Origin: Candidatus Nitrosotenuis cloacae
GTDB taxonomy: Archaea > Thermoproteota > Nitrososphaeria > Nitrososphaerales > Nitrosopumilaceae
Reading direction: 5' to 3'
DNA: 64,000 nt
Assembly (NCBI RefSeq): GCF_000955905.1
Contig: NZ_CP011097.1
Span: 1,328,582 to 1,392,581 of the forward strand
Made by a program: the position numbers and the translations under genes. The notes beneath the pieces were generated by a model. That model had not been told where the DNA came from, searched no databases, and saw only the letters and a list, made by a program, of their open reading frames with translations. Of the stretch, positions 57,772 through 64,000 are shown piece after piece (the first letter of the stretch is position 1; each line of letters begins with the position of its first letter).

Positions 57772-59035
57772 GTTTTTTCTGCACCTCTTCGTCTAGCTTG
57801 AATTCTTCCTCATCAGCATATGCCTGCTCAGCATGCTCACCAATGTCGAGTCCTATCTCTTCGACTTCCTTTGAGACCCGTATTCCAATTAGGAACTTTA
57901 TGACCTTGAGTATAGCAAACGTTCCACCAAATCCTAATGCACCTGCGACTGCAACACCTATTCCTTGGGTCACAATCTGCATTGGGTTGCCAAAGAGCAA
58001 GCCGTCTGGACCACCTGGATTTATTGCAGAAGATGCAAAGATTCCAATTGCTAGCGATCCAATGATTCCTGCAATTCCGTGGACAGAGCTTACATCTAGT
58101 GCGTCATCAATTTTCAATCTGTCCTTGATTAGCAAAACTCCACAGTATGATGCAAGACCGATTGCAATTCCGATGATAAAGGAATGTTCTACGCTAACAT
58201 AGCCAGATGCTGGTGTGATCCCTGCAAGTCCCGCAATGGCTCCATTGATTGCAGCTATAACACTTGGCTTGCCGGTTCTCATCCAAGACAGTCCAACCCA
58301 GATCAGAGCAGAAATTGATGATGCCATGTGAGTGACAATCACGGTATTTCCTGCTACGCCGCCAGATGATAATGCACTTCCTGCATTGAATCCGAACCAA
58401 CCTAACCATAACAGTGATGAGCCTAAAACCGCGATTGGGATGCTGTGTGGCACCATTATTGCAGGACCATAGTTTCTTCGCTTTCCTAGAACAATGGCTG
58501 CAGCTAGTGCACCCATTCCGACACTTGTGTGAATTACAATACCGCCTGCAAAGTCAAATACTCCAAGATCTCCAAGCCACCCACCTCCCCAAATCCAGTG
58601 GGTCAGTGGATAATAGATCAGAGCAGACCAAGCTACGATAAATATGATAAATGATGAGAACTTCATCCTCTCGGCAATTACGCCAGTCAAGAGCAATGGA
58701 GTAATTGCTGCAAACATTAGCTGGAATTTAGCAAACAGGACTCCAGGAATAGTTGGTGCAAATGGCAGCGAGTCATCCCATGGGACTCCCTTTAGGAAAA
58801 CATAGTCCATGTTGCCAACTATTCCAGCAGTGTCTGGTCCAAACACCAAGCTAAATCCAAATACAAACCACATCACACTGAGGAGCGCCAATCCAAAGAA
58901 AATCTGCATGAAAATCGAAACAGTATTTTTTCTGCGTAATAGACCAGCCTCAAAAAGACCTAGTGCTGGGATCATCAACAATACCAAACTGCCAGCAATC
59001 AGAATCCACGCTGTGTCACCAGAGTCTATTGGCAC
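57761..59035 (-). CDS. amt: Ammonium transporter Amt
   Basis: This 424-residue Amt/MEP/Rh protein has about 11 membrane helices. Pore histidines are in DFAGGIVIHTSVGMGALAAA and DVSSVHGIAGIIG; the ammonium-recruiting Trp/Phe region is in LTHWIWGGGWLGDLG. The acidic, helical C-terminal tail (EEIGLDIGEHAEQAYADEEE) is where P-II proteins usually act. Ammonium is the energy source of these organisms. It starts at GTG (59035) with TATA AATATAATT (59060-59068) 29 bases upstream. Divergent from the second P-II-like gene. Confidence 0.95.
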   Translation of the reverse strand: MPIDSGDTAWILIAGSLVLLMIPALGLFEAGLLRRKNTVSIFMQIFFGLALLSVMWFVFGFSLVFGPDTAGIVGNMDYVFLKGVPWDDSLPFAPTIPGVLFAKFQLMFAAITPLLLTGVIAERMKFSSFIIFIVAWSALIYYPLTHWIWGGGWLGDLGVFDFAGGIVIHTSVGMGALAAAIVLGKRRNYGPAIMVPHSIPIAVLGSSLLWLGWFGFNAGSALSSGGVAGNTVIVTHMASSISALIWVGLSWMRTGKPSVIAAINGAIAGLAGITPASGYVSVEHSFIIGIAIGLASYCGVLLIKDRLKIDDALDVSSVHGIAGIIGSLAIGIFASSAINPGGPDGLLFGNPMQIVTQGIGVAVAGALGFGGTFAILKVIKFLIGIRVSKEVEEIGLDIGEHAEQAYADEEEFKLDEEVQKKHDG

Positions 59036-59059
59036 AGTGCTTTCGAATCAAATTTAGTA

Positions 59060-59068
59060 ATATAATTG
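59060..59068 (-). promoter_or_regulatory. TATA box of amt
   Basis: On the minus strand AATTATATT is centred 29 bases before the GTG start of amt at 59035, indicating a leaderless or nearly leaderless transcript. It faces the glnK-like TATA (GATATTTTAC, 59135-59144) of the divergent gene. Confidence 0.55.
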
Positions 59069-59167
59069 TGCGTTCATTTTCAATTTTGATAATCATTTGA
59101 TTATCGGATGTTGCATCAATGAGATTCAAAAAAAGATATTTTACTGTGTGATGGATTTGAAAAACAC

Positions 59168-59497
59168 TTGATACGAATCGAAGTCATTTTGCCAAAAAAT
59201 GAGGTAATGGCAGTAAGTGAAGGCCTAAAGCAGATCAATGTTGGCGGCCTGACCGTCTCAAAAAAACGTGGGCGTGGAAAGAATCCAGGCCCTGAAATCC
59301 ACGCATCAAAAGGAACCGAAGTGTTCATTCCCCAGTTCTCAGACAAGTACGTTCTGGAGATAATCATACCAGAAAATATGGAAGAAAAAGCAATTCAAAT
59401 AATAAAACAAAATGCAACAATAGGCAAGATCTTTGTGCATCCTGTCCTTCGCACCTATGATATCAAGACAGGCGCTGAGGGCGAAAAGGCAATCTAG
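59168..59497 (+). CDS. glnK: P-II-like protein (GlnK-like) divergent from amt
   Basis: This 109-residue P-II fold protein reads IRIEVILPKNEVMAVSEGLK, GGLTVSKKRGRGKNPGPEIH as T-loop, YVLEIIIPENMEEKAIQIIK and IGKIFVHPVLRTYDI. The T-loop differs from that of the other P-II in the window and has no GlnB-type tyrosine; the B-loop is shortened, with TIGKIF replacing TGxxGDGKIF. The start is TTG (59168), with a TATA about 28 bases upstream. The pairing with amt implies it gates that transporter. Confidence 0.9.
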   Translation: MIRIEVILPKNEVMAVSEGLKQINVGGLTVSKKRGRGKNPGPEIHASKGTEVFIPQFSDKYVLEIIIPENMEEKAIQIIKQNATIGKIFVHPVLRTYDIKTGAEGEKAI

Positions 59498-59640
59498 AAT
59501 TTGCCGACTAGTGCCTTCCAGCAGGACAGATGATACCAGTTTTCTCGATATAGTGTTGCATCCAGATCAGATAGACTGGTTTGTTCTTTGCATCTTTGAC
59601 ATGTGACTAGTGTCTGTTTGTTAGATTTGTCCAATGACAT
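59494..59640 (-). CDS. 48-residue zinc-binding mini-protein
   Basis: ATG at 59640 begins MSLDKSNKQTLVTCQRCKEQ and continues with ATLYRENWYHLSCWKALVG to TAG at 59494. CxxC and HxxC form a treble-clef or LIM-like zinc site. It overlaps the end of the P-II gene by 4 bp convergently. Function unknown. Confidence 0.7.
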   Translation of the reverse strand: MSLDKSNKQTLVTCQRCKEQTSLSDLDATLYRENWYHLSCWKALVGKF

Positions 59641-59714
59641 GAAAGTTGTTTTTCAGATTTGATTTAAAACCAATTGTTTGTGTTTTTTAAAAACATGTTC
59701 CGCAAATGTGATTA

Positions 59715-61310
59715 CTATTTTGTGGAACTGGTGGGCTTTTTTACGGTTTTTGTTGTGGTCTTTTTCTTTGTGTCCTTCTTTTTGGTATCTTTCTTTTTTG
59801 TATCTTTTTTCTTGGTGTCTTTTTTGTCTGTCTTTTTGTCTTTATCGGATTTGGTGTCAGGTTTGGTGTCAGATTTAGTATCGGGTTTGGTGTCAGATTT
59901 AGTATCGGGTTTGGTGTCAGATTTAGTATCGGGTTTGGTGTCAGATTTAGTATCGGGTTTGGTGTCAGATTTAGTATCGGGTTTGGTGTCAGGAGAAACA
60001 TCAGAGATGTTGAACTTTAGGCTAGCCGGAACATATGGATCAAAGTCAACCAGTCCTCGCCCTATCAGATACATCTGGAGTGTATAAGCTCCCTTGGATG
60101 GGATCGTGATTAGTCTTGAATCAGCTCCGCTTGGTACTGGTATTCCAAGAATGTCGCCATTTTTGCCAGTATTTACGATGAACTCTTTTCCTTTATAGTC
60201 CTGTACGCTGTATGCATATCTGATGTCTTTTGCTAGAGCACCAGATGAATCAAAGAATGCCATGGTAAATGAGACATCCTTGCTTGATCCATATCTCGGA
60301 TCATACGATATGGTTGCCTTGTAGCCGTTTGAGAATTTTACATCAGTAGATTTGAGGACTGCACTTGCATCAGGCATTATTTGCACAACCATTGTATGCT
60401 TGTCGGTTACCTTTTTGGCAAGCATTTTGAGCTCTTCTCCAGTAATCACAAAATGAAGCACGTTTGTGTCCTTGTTTGAATATGTGTCAAGACTTAGATC
60501 TTTTGAAAATATCGGAATGCCATTAACAGTTCCCTTGAAGCTGTTTACATTCTGGAAGTTAGCAAAGGATTTCGGGATTTCAATGTCAGTTCGTATCATT
60601 GGAGTGTGTTGAGCATGCTCCCAATGGAATGGCATCTCAAATGATATTGTATTGGTCGATTCTGTAAACTGGAAGTTTGTTATCTCATCTTGGAAGGTTC
60701 TGACAGTGACTGGCGTCTTGCCAGTGGTTGTTGCCAGTGAGAGTTGTTGTTCTTGAGCGATGTTTATTGTAGTTTCAAATTCAATGTCTTCTGTGGTTTG
60801 GGTTTTTGGATTTGTTGCACCAATTATTGCTACTTTTACTGTGTATGGTCCCGGCTTGTCAAAGACTGGACCTTTCATTATTGGTGTGCTGGTAGCTGAT
60901 GATGTTAGTGCACTTGGAACTATGGGATCCTTATCGCCCTCATATTTTGTGCAACGCCAGACCTCTTTTTCTGCACAACCAGATTTTGGCTGGATTTTTA
61001 CTGTCAGCTCGCCATCGCTGTCATAAAACATCTGGGCTGCAAGCAAGGTCTCGCCGGAAAGAATCTGGACTCGATATGTGACTTTTTCTATGTTGGTATT
61101 GGACTTTGAATCAAAGAATCTAACGTTTAGCTTGGCAGTGGAGTCTTTTGATGGGTTGAAATCAGCAGGATCTAGTGCTGCGGAAATTGTAACCTGCTTG
61201 TCCCCAAAGCTCACTGGAGGGGCTGCAGAGCCACCATGGTGTTGTGCATATGCCAGGTTGACCGAAAGCAAGACAGCAAAAAATGCTGCAAAAATTAATA
61301 ATTTTATCAA
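59715..61310 (-). CDS. Secreted protein with a repetitive, highly charged C-terminus
   Basis: From TTG 61310 this ~531-residue protein has a signal peptide (IKLLIFAAFFAVLLSVNLAYA), a His-rich start (QHHGGSAAPPV), beta-sandwich domains (residues ~30-430), then six DTKPDTKS octad repeats and four KKDTK units ending in a Lys/Thr tail. TTG 61310 is preferred over TTG 61334 because a TATA-like sequence at 61337-61345 lies 25-30 bases upstream of it. The tail should be extended and could bind the cell wall or acidic S-layer. Family not recognised. Confidence 0.78.
   Translation of the reverse strand: MIKLLIFAAFFAVLLSVNLAYAQHHGGSAAPPVSFGDKQVTISAALDPADFNPSKDSTAKLNVRFFDSKSNTNIEKVTYRVQILSGETLLAAQMFYDSDGELTVKIQPKSGCAEKEVWRCTKYEGDKDPIVPSALTSSATSTPIMKGPVFDKPGPYTVKVAIIGATNPKTQTTEDIEFETTINIAQEQQLSLATTTGKTPVTVRTFQDEITNFQFTESTNTISFEMPFHWEHAQHTPMIRTDIEIPKSFANFQNVNSFKGTVNGIPIFSKDLSLDTYSNKDTNVLHFVITGEELKMLAKKVTDKHTMVVQIMPDASAVLKSTDVKFSNGYKATISYDPRYGSSKDVSFTMAFFDSSGALAKDIRYAYSVQDYKGKEFIVNTGKNGDILGIPVPSGADSRLITIPSKGAYTLQMYLIGRGLVDFDPYVPASLKFNISDVSPDTKPDTKSDTKPDTKSDTKPDTKSDTKPDTKSDTKPDTKSDTKPDTKSDKDKKTDKKDTKKKDTKKKDTKKKDTKKKTTTKTVKKPTSSTK
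59849..59993. repeat. Tandem 24-bp coding repeat
   Basis: About six near-identical copies of a 24-bp unit (core TTTGGTGTCAGATTTAGTAT on the plus strand) encode DTKPDTKS on the minus strand. The copies differ by very few bases, indicating recent expansion by slippage or unequal recombination. Confidence 0.85.
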
Positions 61311-61431
61311 GTGATCATCTGAGCTTTGAGGCAATATTAAAAATTAATTCATCATTTATCCTAGGATTATCCAATTTCTCAGAGATGATAATCAGACTAG
61401 GCATTAAAACTTGGAATTTCTCAATTGATTC

Positions 61432-62241
61432 ATGATTGCAGACAGGATGCTAAGGGATCTCATACCAACGACGCTTACTGCAGTTCCTGGCGTTAGCATA
61501 CAGAAGCAGGCAAAAATAGAGGAGGCAATCGGTCTTTTGATTCCATATCTAGAGTCCATGGCAGACTCACTTATTGTAACAGGAGACAAGAACGAGCCAA
61601 TTGGTGTTGTCGGTGGGCGAGAGATTGTGGAAAAAATACTGGCAAATCCATCCAGAAGCATATTTGAGGACGTAATTGAAAAAATAATGTCTAATATCGT
61701 AACTCGGGTTTCCGGCACGAGTACTGTTCGCGACACCGTACAAGACTGGAAAAACACAGGTAGGGCATTTTCTATAATTCCAAACGCAATTGGTGGCTTT
61801 TCTGTTATTTCTGCTAGAAAAATGCTTGAGGTTGGAAAAATATCGATGACTGACATGAGAATATCGGAGCTGCCAAAAAAGAAAATTCACACATTTAGCA
61901 CAAACTCTACAATAAATGAGGTCATCAATGCAATGCTCAAAAACAAAACCCGCAAAATTCTTCTAGAAAATACAAACCAGTTCATCAGTGACAGAATAAT
62001 AATAGAAAAAATTGCGTCAGATCTGAACTATCTAAAAAACACAAACAACTTTTTGGAAATGCCAGTGACTGGATTCGGATTAGAATATGCAAAGGTCATA
62101 ACAAAAGACATCATGGTAAACGAGCTTGCAAGCATTATGTTTGGAATGCAGCACCCCTATGCAGTCTTTCGTGATCAGGTGATCAGCCCATGGGATATCT
62201 GTCTGGCTCTGCTTTCAGAGCGAATGCAGGAATACGACTAG
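61432..62241 (+). CDS. CBS-domain protein, degenerate
   Basis: This 269-residue protein resembles CBS-pair proteins: a first pair with SMADSLIVTGDKNEPIGVVG and VIEKIMSNIVTRVSGTSTVR, a second with ISELPKKKIHTFSTNSTIN and NKTRKILLENTNQF. The start (ATG 61432) leads into MLRDLIPTTLTAVPGVS. The C-terminal ~40 residues (GMQHPYAVFRDQVISPWDIC) include another CBS-like strand. Ligand and target are unknown. It overlaps the 3' end of the convergent PEF-type protein gene by 59 bp. Confidence 0.8.
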   Translation: MIADRMLRDLIPTTLTAVPGVSIQKQAKIEEAIGLLIPYLESMADSLIVTGDKNEPIGVVGGREIVEKILANPSRSIFEDVIEKIMSNIVTRVSGTSTVRDTVQDWKNTGRAFSIIPNAIGGFSVISARKMLEVGKISMTDMRISELPKKKIHTFSTNSTINEVINAMLKNKTRKILLENTNQFISDRIIIEKIASDLNYLKNTNNFLEMPVTGFGLEYAKVITKDIMVNELASIMFGMQHPYAVFRDQVISPWDICLALLSERMQEYD

Positions 62242-62779
62242 ATTTTTTCCTTAGTTTTTGTGCCAGGATCACACCAGATGATACAACAATCAAGGCTAGA
62301 ACGCCTGATGGGAACTCTGGAATCACTCGTGTTCCAACAATTTCTACCTGTGTCGTGTCTTTGGGTAGAACAAAGATCATCGTGCTTTTGTTATTCTGGG
62401 ATGAGGATTCGTATCCTTTTTCTTTTCCATCTATGAGCAAAGTCAGTCGTTTCCCTTCGCCGAATACAAGCTCCTGTGAGAATCTTACTGACATTATATC
62501 TTCCTGGTTTACATTATCAAGTGAAATTACCAGTGATTTTCTGTCCTGATTTACATCAATAGATGTAATCTGTGCAATGTGATCCTCGTCTGAGCTTTCA
62601 CCCTCCCCAACGGTACTAAATCGATAGAATATTGTAAAATCGGTATTATCCACATTGATTTGGTATTTTTTCATCATGATTTCTGCAATGTCCGCATACT
62701 GGACTGGCTGAATAGAATCTGCAAACGCAAATCCTGGAAACAAAACAACTCCAAATATCAAAAACAGGATTAATTGCAT
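62183..62779 (-). CDS. Secreted protein with a PEF-type C-terminal sorting signal
   Basis: From ATG 62779 (198 aa) it begins MQLILFLIFGVVLFPGFAFA, a signal peptide; the longer frame from 62836 adds residues before it and overlaps the zinc finger gene. The extracytoplasmic domain is beta-rich. The end, VIPEFPSGVLALIVVSSGVI followed by LAQKLRKKSSR, has the PEF motif, a membrane helix and a basic tail of archaeal PEF/PEFG-CTERM surface proteins, presumably cleaved or anchored by an archaeosortase. It overlaps convergently with the CBS gene. Confidence 0.82.
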   Translation of the reverse strand: MQLILFLIFGVVLFPGFAFADSIQPVQYADIAEIMMKKYQINVDNTDFTIFYRFSTVGEGESSDEDHIAQITSIDVNQDRKSLVISLDNVNQEDIMSVRFSQELVFGEGKRLTLLIDGKEKGYESSSQNNKSTMIFVLPKDTTQVEIVGTRVIPEFPSGVLALIVVSSGVILAQKLRKKSSRIPAFALKAEPDRYPMG

Positions 62780-62780
62780 T

Positions 62781-62909
62781 TTAGAATCGTCTGGTATCGC
62801 CTTCCAATAATCCAGACCCATCATGGATTCGGTCAATGTGTTTTGAGAGGTCTTCTTTGGAAGGAAACTTGGATTCGCAGTAAGGACATGTGTATTGTTT
62901 TCCCATCAT
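62781..62909 (-). CDS. C2H2 zinc finger mini-protein
   Basis: ATG at 62909 (or 62906) encodes 42 residues containing one perfect C2H2 finger: YTCPYCESKFPSKEDLSKHI followed by DRIH, that is C-x2-C-x12-H-x4-H. The stop (62781) lies one base before the ATG of the PEF-type gene, so both share one mRNA. Single-finger proteins of this kind recur in Thaumarchaeota (from memory); role unknown, perhaps nucleic-acid binding. Confidence 0.82.
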   Translation of the reverse strand: MMGKQYTCPYCESKFPSKEDLSKHIDRIHDGSGLLEGDTRRF

Positions 62910-62999
62910 TACTGATCCTTGATTTAGTTATTTGAAAGAGCTAGTCAATTATCAAAATAGAAAAAGAACTTAATCTCATTTGTGATAATTTTGTGTTTG

Positions 63000-63009
63000 C
63001 TTTAATTAC
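63000..63009 (+). promoter_or_regulatory. TATA box of the universal stress protein
   Basis: CTTTAATTAC is centred 27 bases before the GTG at 63031, supporting that start and a leaderless mRNA. Confidence 0.5.
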
Positions 63010-63030
63010 ATTCAGTCTCGGTATTACTCC

Positions 63031-63459
63031 GTGATCAAGCCAAAGTATCAGAGAATTCTTGTTGCGTTGGACGGCTCCAAGAATTCTATTCGCGGACTGA
63101 ATAATGCGATTTATCTGGCAAGGCAATGCCAAGCAACAATAACTGGAATCTATGTAATTCCAAGGCCTCCGCATCCAGCGTTTAGATCACCTAGATATCC
63201 AGAAAAACCACGCCTAAGAGGCGCCCAAAATCTGATGGATTTTGCAAAAAGACACTCGGCACAAAATGGAATCATCTTTGAGCAAAAAATAGTGTTTGGC
63301 GATACCAGTAGTACGATTGTAAAATTTGCCAAGAATAAGAGATTTGATCTTATTGTGATTGGTGCTAGAGGGATAAGTGCAGTGAAGGAAGTCTTCTTTG
63401 GAAGCGTATCAAACTATGTGTTGCATAAATCATCCATACCAGTGCTAGTAGTAAAATAA
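63031..63459 (+). CDS. Universal stress protein (UspA family)
   Basis: This 142-residue protein has the Usp fold: YQRILVALDGSKNSIRGLNN, ITGIYVIPRPPHPAF, and the ATP-binding C-terminal motif LIVIGARGISAVKEVFFGSV (G-x2-G-x9-G-S) before SSIPVLVVK. It likely binds ATP as a dimer. The start is GTG 63031. Many paralogues exist in Thaumarchaeota, and individual roles are unknown. Confidence 0.92.
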   Translation: MIKPKYQRILVALDGSKNSIRGLNNAIYLARQCQATITGIYVIPRPPHPAFRSPRYPEKPRLRGAQNLMDFAKRHSAQNGIIFEQKIVFGDTSSTIVKFAKNKRFDLIVIGARGISAVKEVFFGSVSNYVLHKSSIPVLVVK

Positions 63460-63468
63460 GAAAAAGAG

Positions 63469-64000
63469 TTAGCTCTTAAGAGCTTGACCGTTGTTTTGGT
63501 TTAGCTTTGATGTCGGGATTATTCTATAACCACCACACTCAAACTCAAAGACATCTGCATAGACAAACTTGGTTTTGCCCGAAAATGTCTCATCATTATC
63601 ATGCAAGGTAGTAACAAAATAGTCAGTTATGCGACAATCCGTATAGGCAAGTTTTCGTAGTATCTTCGCATTGTGAGCCACAGAAATATCTACATCAAAC
63701 TCATCATAATCAGAGTCGTGCGCCATTCCGCGTCGCTCATAGCTCATCTCTGCAGTCTTGTATAGAATTTCCTTGTCGGCACCTACACCACCCCATAGCT
63801 GAAACGTTGGAGTCTGTCCCCACTTGTAGCCAGAGTTTTGCGTAAACACTTTGAAAGAATTTACGTCCTCGTTGCCTTCTGAAAACTTGAAAGTGGTTCG
63901 AATGCTCAGATCGCCCACACTGTCACTATCGGCATAAGCGTTTGTTGTTGCAAAGACTGCCGTGACTAGAGCCGCAGCTAGTATCGAATAGTTCAGAATC
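63469..64000 (-). CDS. Secreted beta-rich protein, N-terminus off the right edge
   Basis: The frame is open to base 64000. Reading in from the edge gives ILNYSILAAALVTAVFATTN then AYADSDSV, a signal peptide ending near AYA, so only the first few residues are missing. The mature part has a beta-rich pattern (LSIRTTFKFSEGNEDV, TFQLWGGVGADKEILY, YFVTTLHDNDETFSGK, YADVFEFECGGYRIIP). A GTG at 63918 gives 149 residues but would discard the signal peptide, so it is not the true start. Family not recognised. Confidence 0.78.
   Translation of the reverse strand, partial: ILNYSILAAALVTAVFATTNAYADSDSVGDLSIRTTFKFSEGNEDVNSFKVFTQNSGYKWGQTPTFQLWGGVGADKEILYKTAEMSYERRGMAHDSDYDEFDVDISVAHNAKILRKLAYTDCRITDYFVTTLHDNDETFSGKTKFVYADVFEFECGGYRIIPTSKLNQNNGQALKS

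Noticed and set aside
59741-60001. 86-codon minus-strand ORF with LTPNPILN repeats
   Set aside because: It is the alternate frame of the 24-bp repeat that encodes DTKPDTKS in the secreted protein.
1-64000. CRISPR arrays, insertion sequences, prophage or rRNA genes
   Set aside because: I found no regularly spaced repeats, transposase or integrase motifs, phage structural genes or rRNA segments on reading both strands; the only tandem array is the coding 24-bp repeat.

Overview
The window is a gene-dense stretch of an ammonia-oxidising archaeon (Nitrososphaeria/Thaumarchaeota), most probably from the Nitrosopumilales (Nitrosotenuis/Nitrosarchaeum-like; the genus is a guess). The signs are a 1770-residue thaumarchaeal S-layer protein, a thermosome, archaeal L44e and S27e, Csl4, diphthamide and TiaS enzymes, a cupredoxin, an Amt transporter with two P-II-like proteins, secreted WWSxG-repeat and PEF-type proteins, and many small zinc proteins. 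TATA boxes repeatedly sit 26-29 bases before start codons, as expected for leaderless archaeal mRNAs, and several starts were chosen on that basis.

Layout. 1-8.8 kb: envelope region on the minus strand (subtilase cut by the left edge, anchored secreted protein, S-layer gene with its own promoter and terminator). 8.8-11.4 kb: MoaD-E1 fusion and threonine synthase. 12-19.3 kb: a nine-gene histidine operon, G-D-C-HAD-B-H-A-F-I, with tightly overlapping ends. It lacks hisE, and the HAD protein may be the missing histidinol-phosphatase. 19.3-38 kb: housekeeping genes (HMG-CoA reductase, PQQ-type sugar dehydrogenase, initiator tRNA with two apparent introns, TiaS, Dph2, Csl4, prephenate dehydratase, IMPDH, pterin enzymes, GMP synthase, ROK kinase, thermosome, adenine deaminase, L44e-S27e). 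38.2-42.3 kb: late cobalamin genes (cobY, cobS, cbiB, a cobQ lacking the amidotransferase domain, cobD). 42.4-45 kb: asd, an Lrp regulator with an in-frame TAG near its start, heme O synthase.

45-56.2 kb is accessory in character: small winged-helix, AbrB and RHH regulators, a cupredoxin lacking the usual axial Met, a HExxH protein with WWSxG repeats, an aldehyde dehydrogenase, two DUF6659-like proteins, two phasin-like proteins, a cysteine-rich HxlR regulator divergent from a SEC-C protein, inverted-repeat intergenic regions and a possible toxin pair. Two promoters here, for a DUF6659-like gene and a phasin-like gene, carry the same 13-bp near-palindrome directly behind the TATA box; this is my best candidate for an undescribed regulon.

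56.2-59.7 kb is an ammonia-sensing island: two divergent P-II-like proteins, a four-CBS protein, Amt, and a 34-residue membrane peptide whose start overlaps the amt stop. 59.7-64 kb holds secreted proteins (one with a 24-bp coding repeat array), another CBS protein, a C2H2 mini-protein joined to a PEF-type surface protein, a universal stress protein, and a secreted protein cut by the right edge.

All functions are read from sequence motifs and memory of families; no database search was run.
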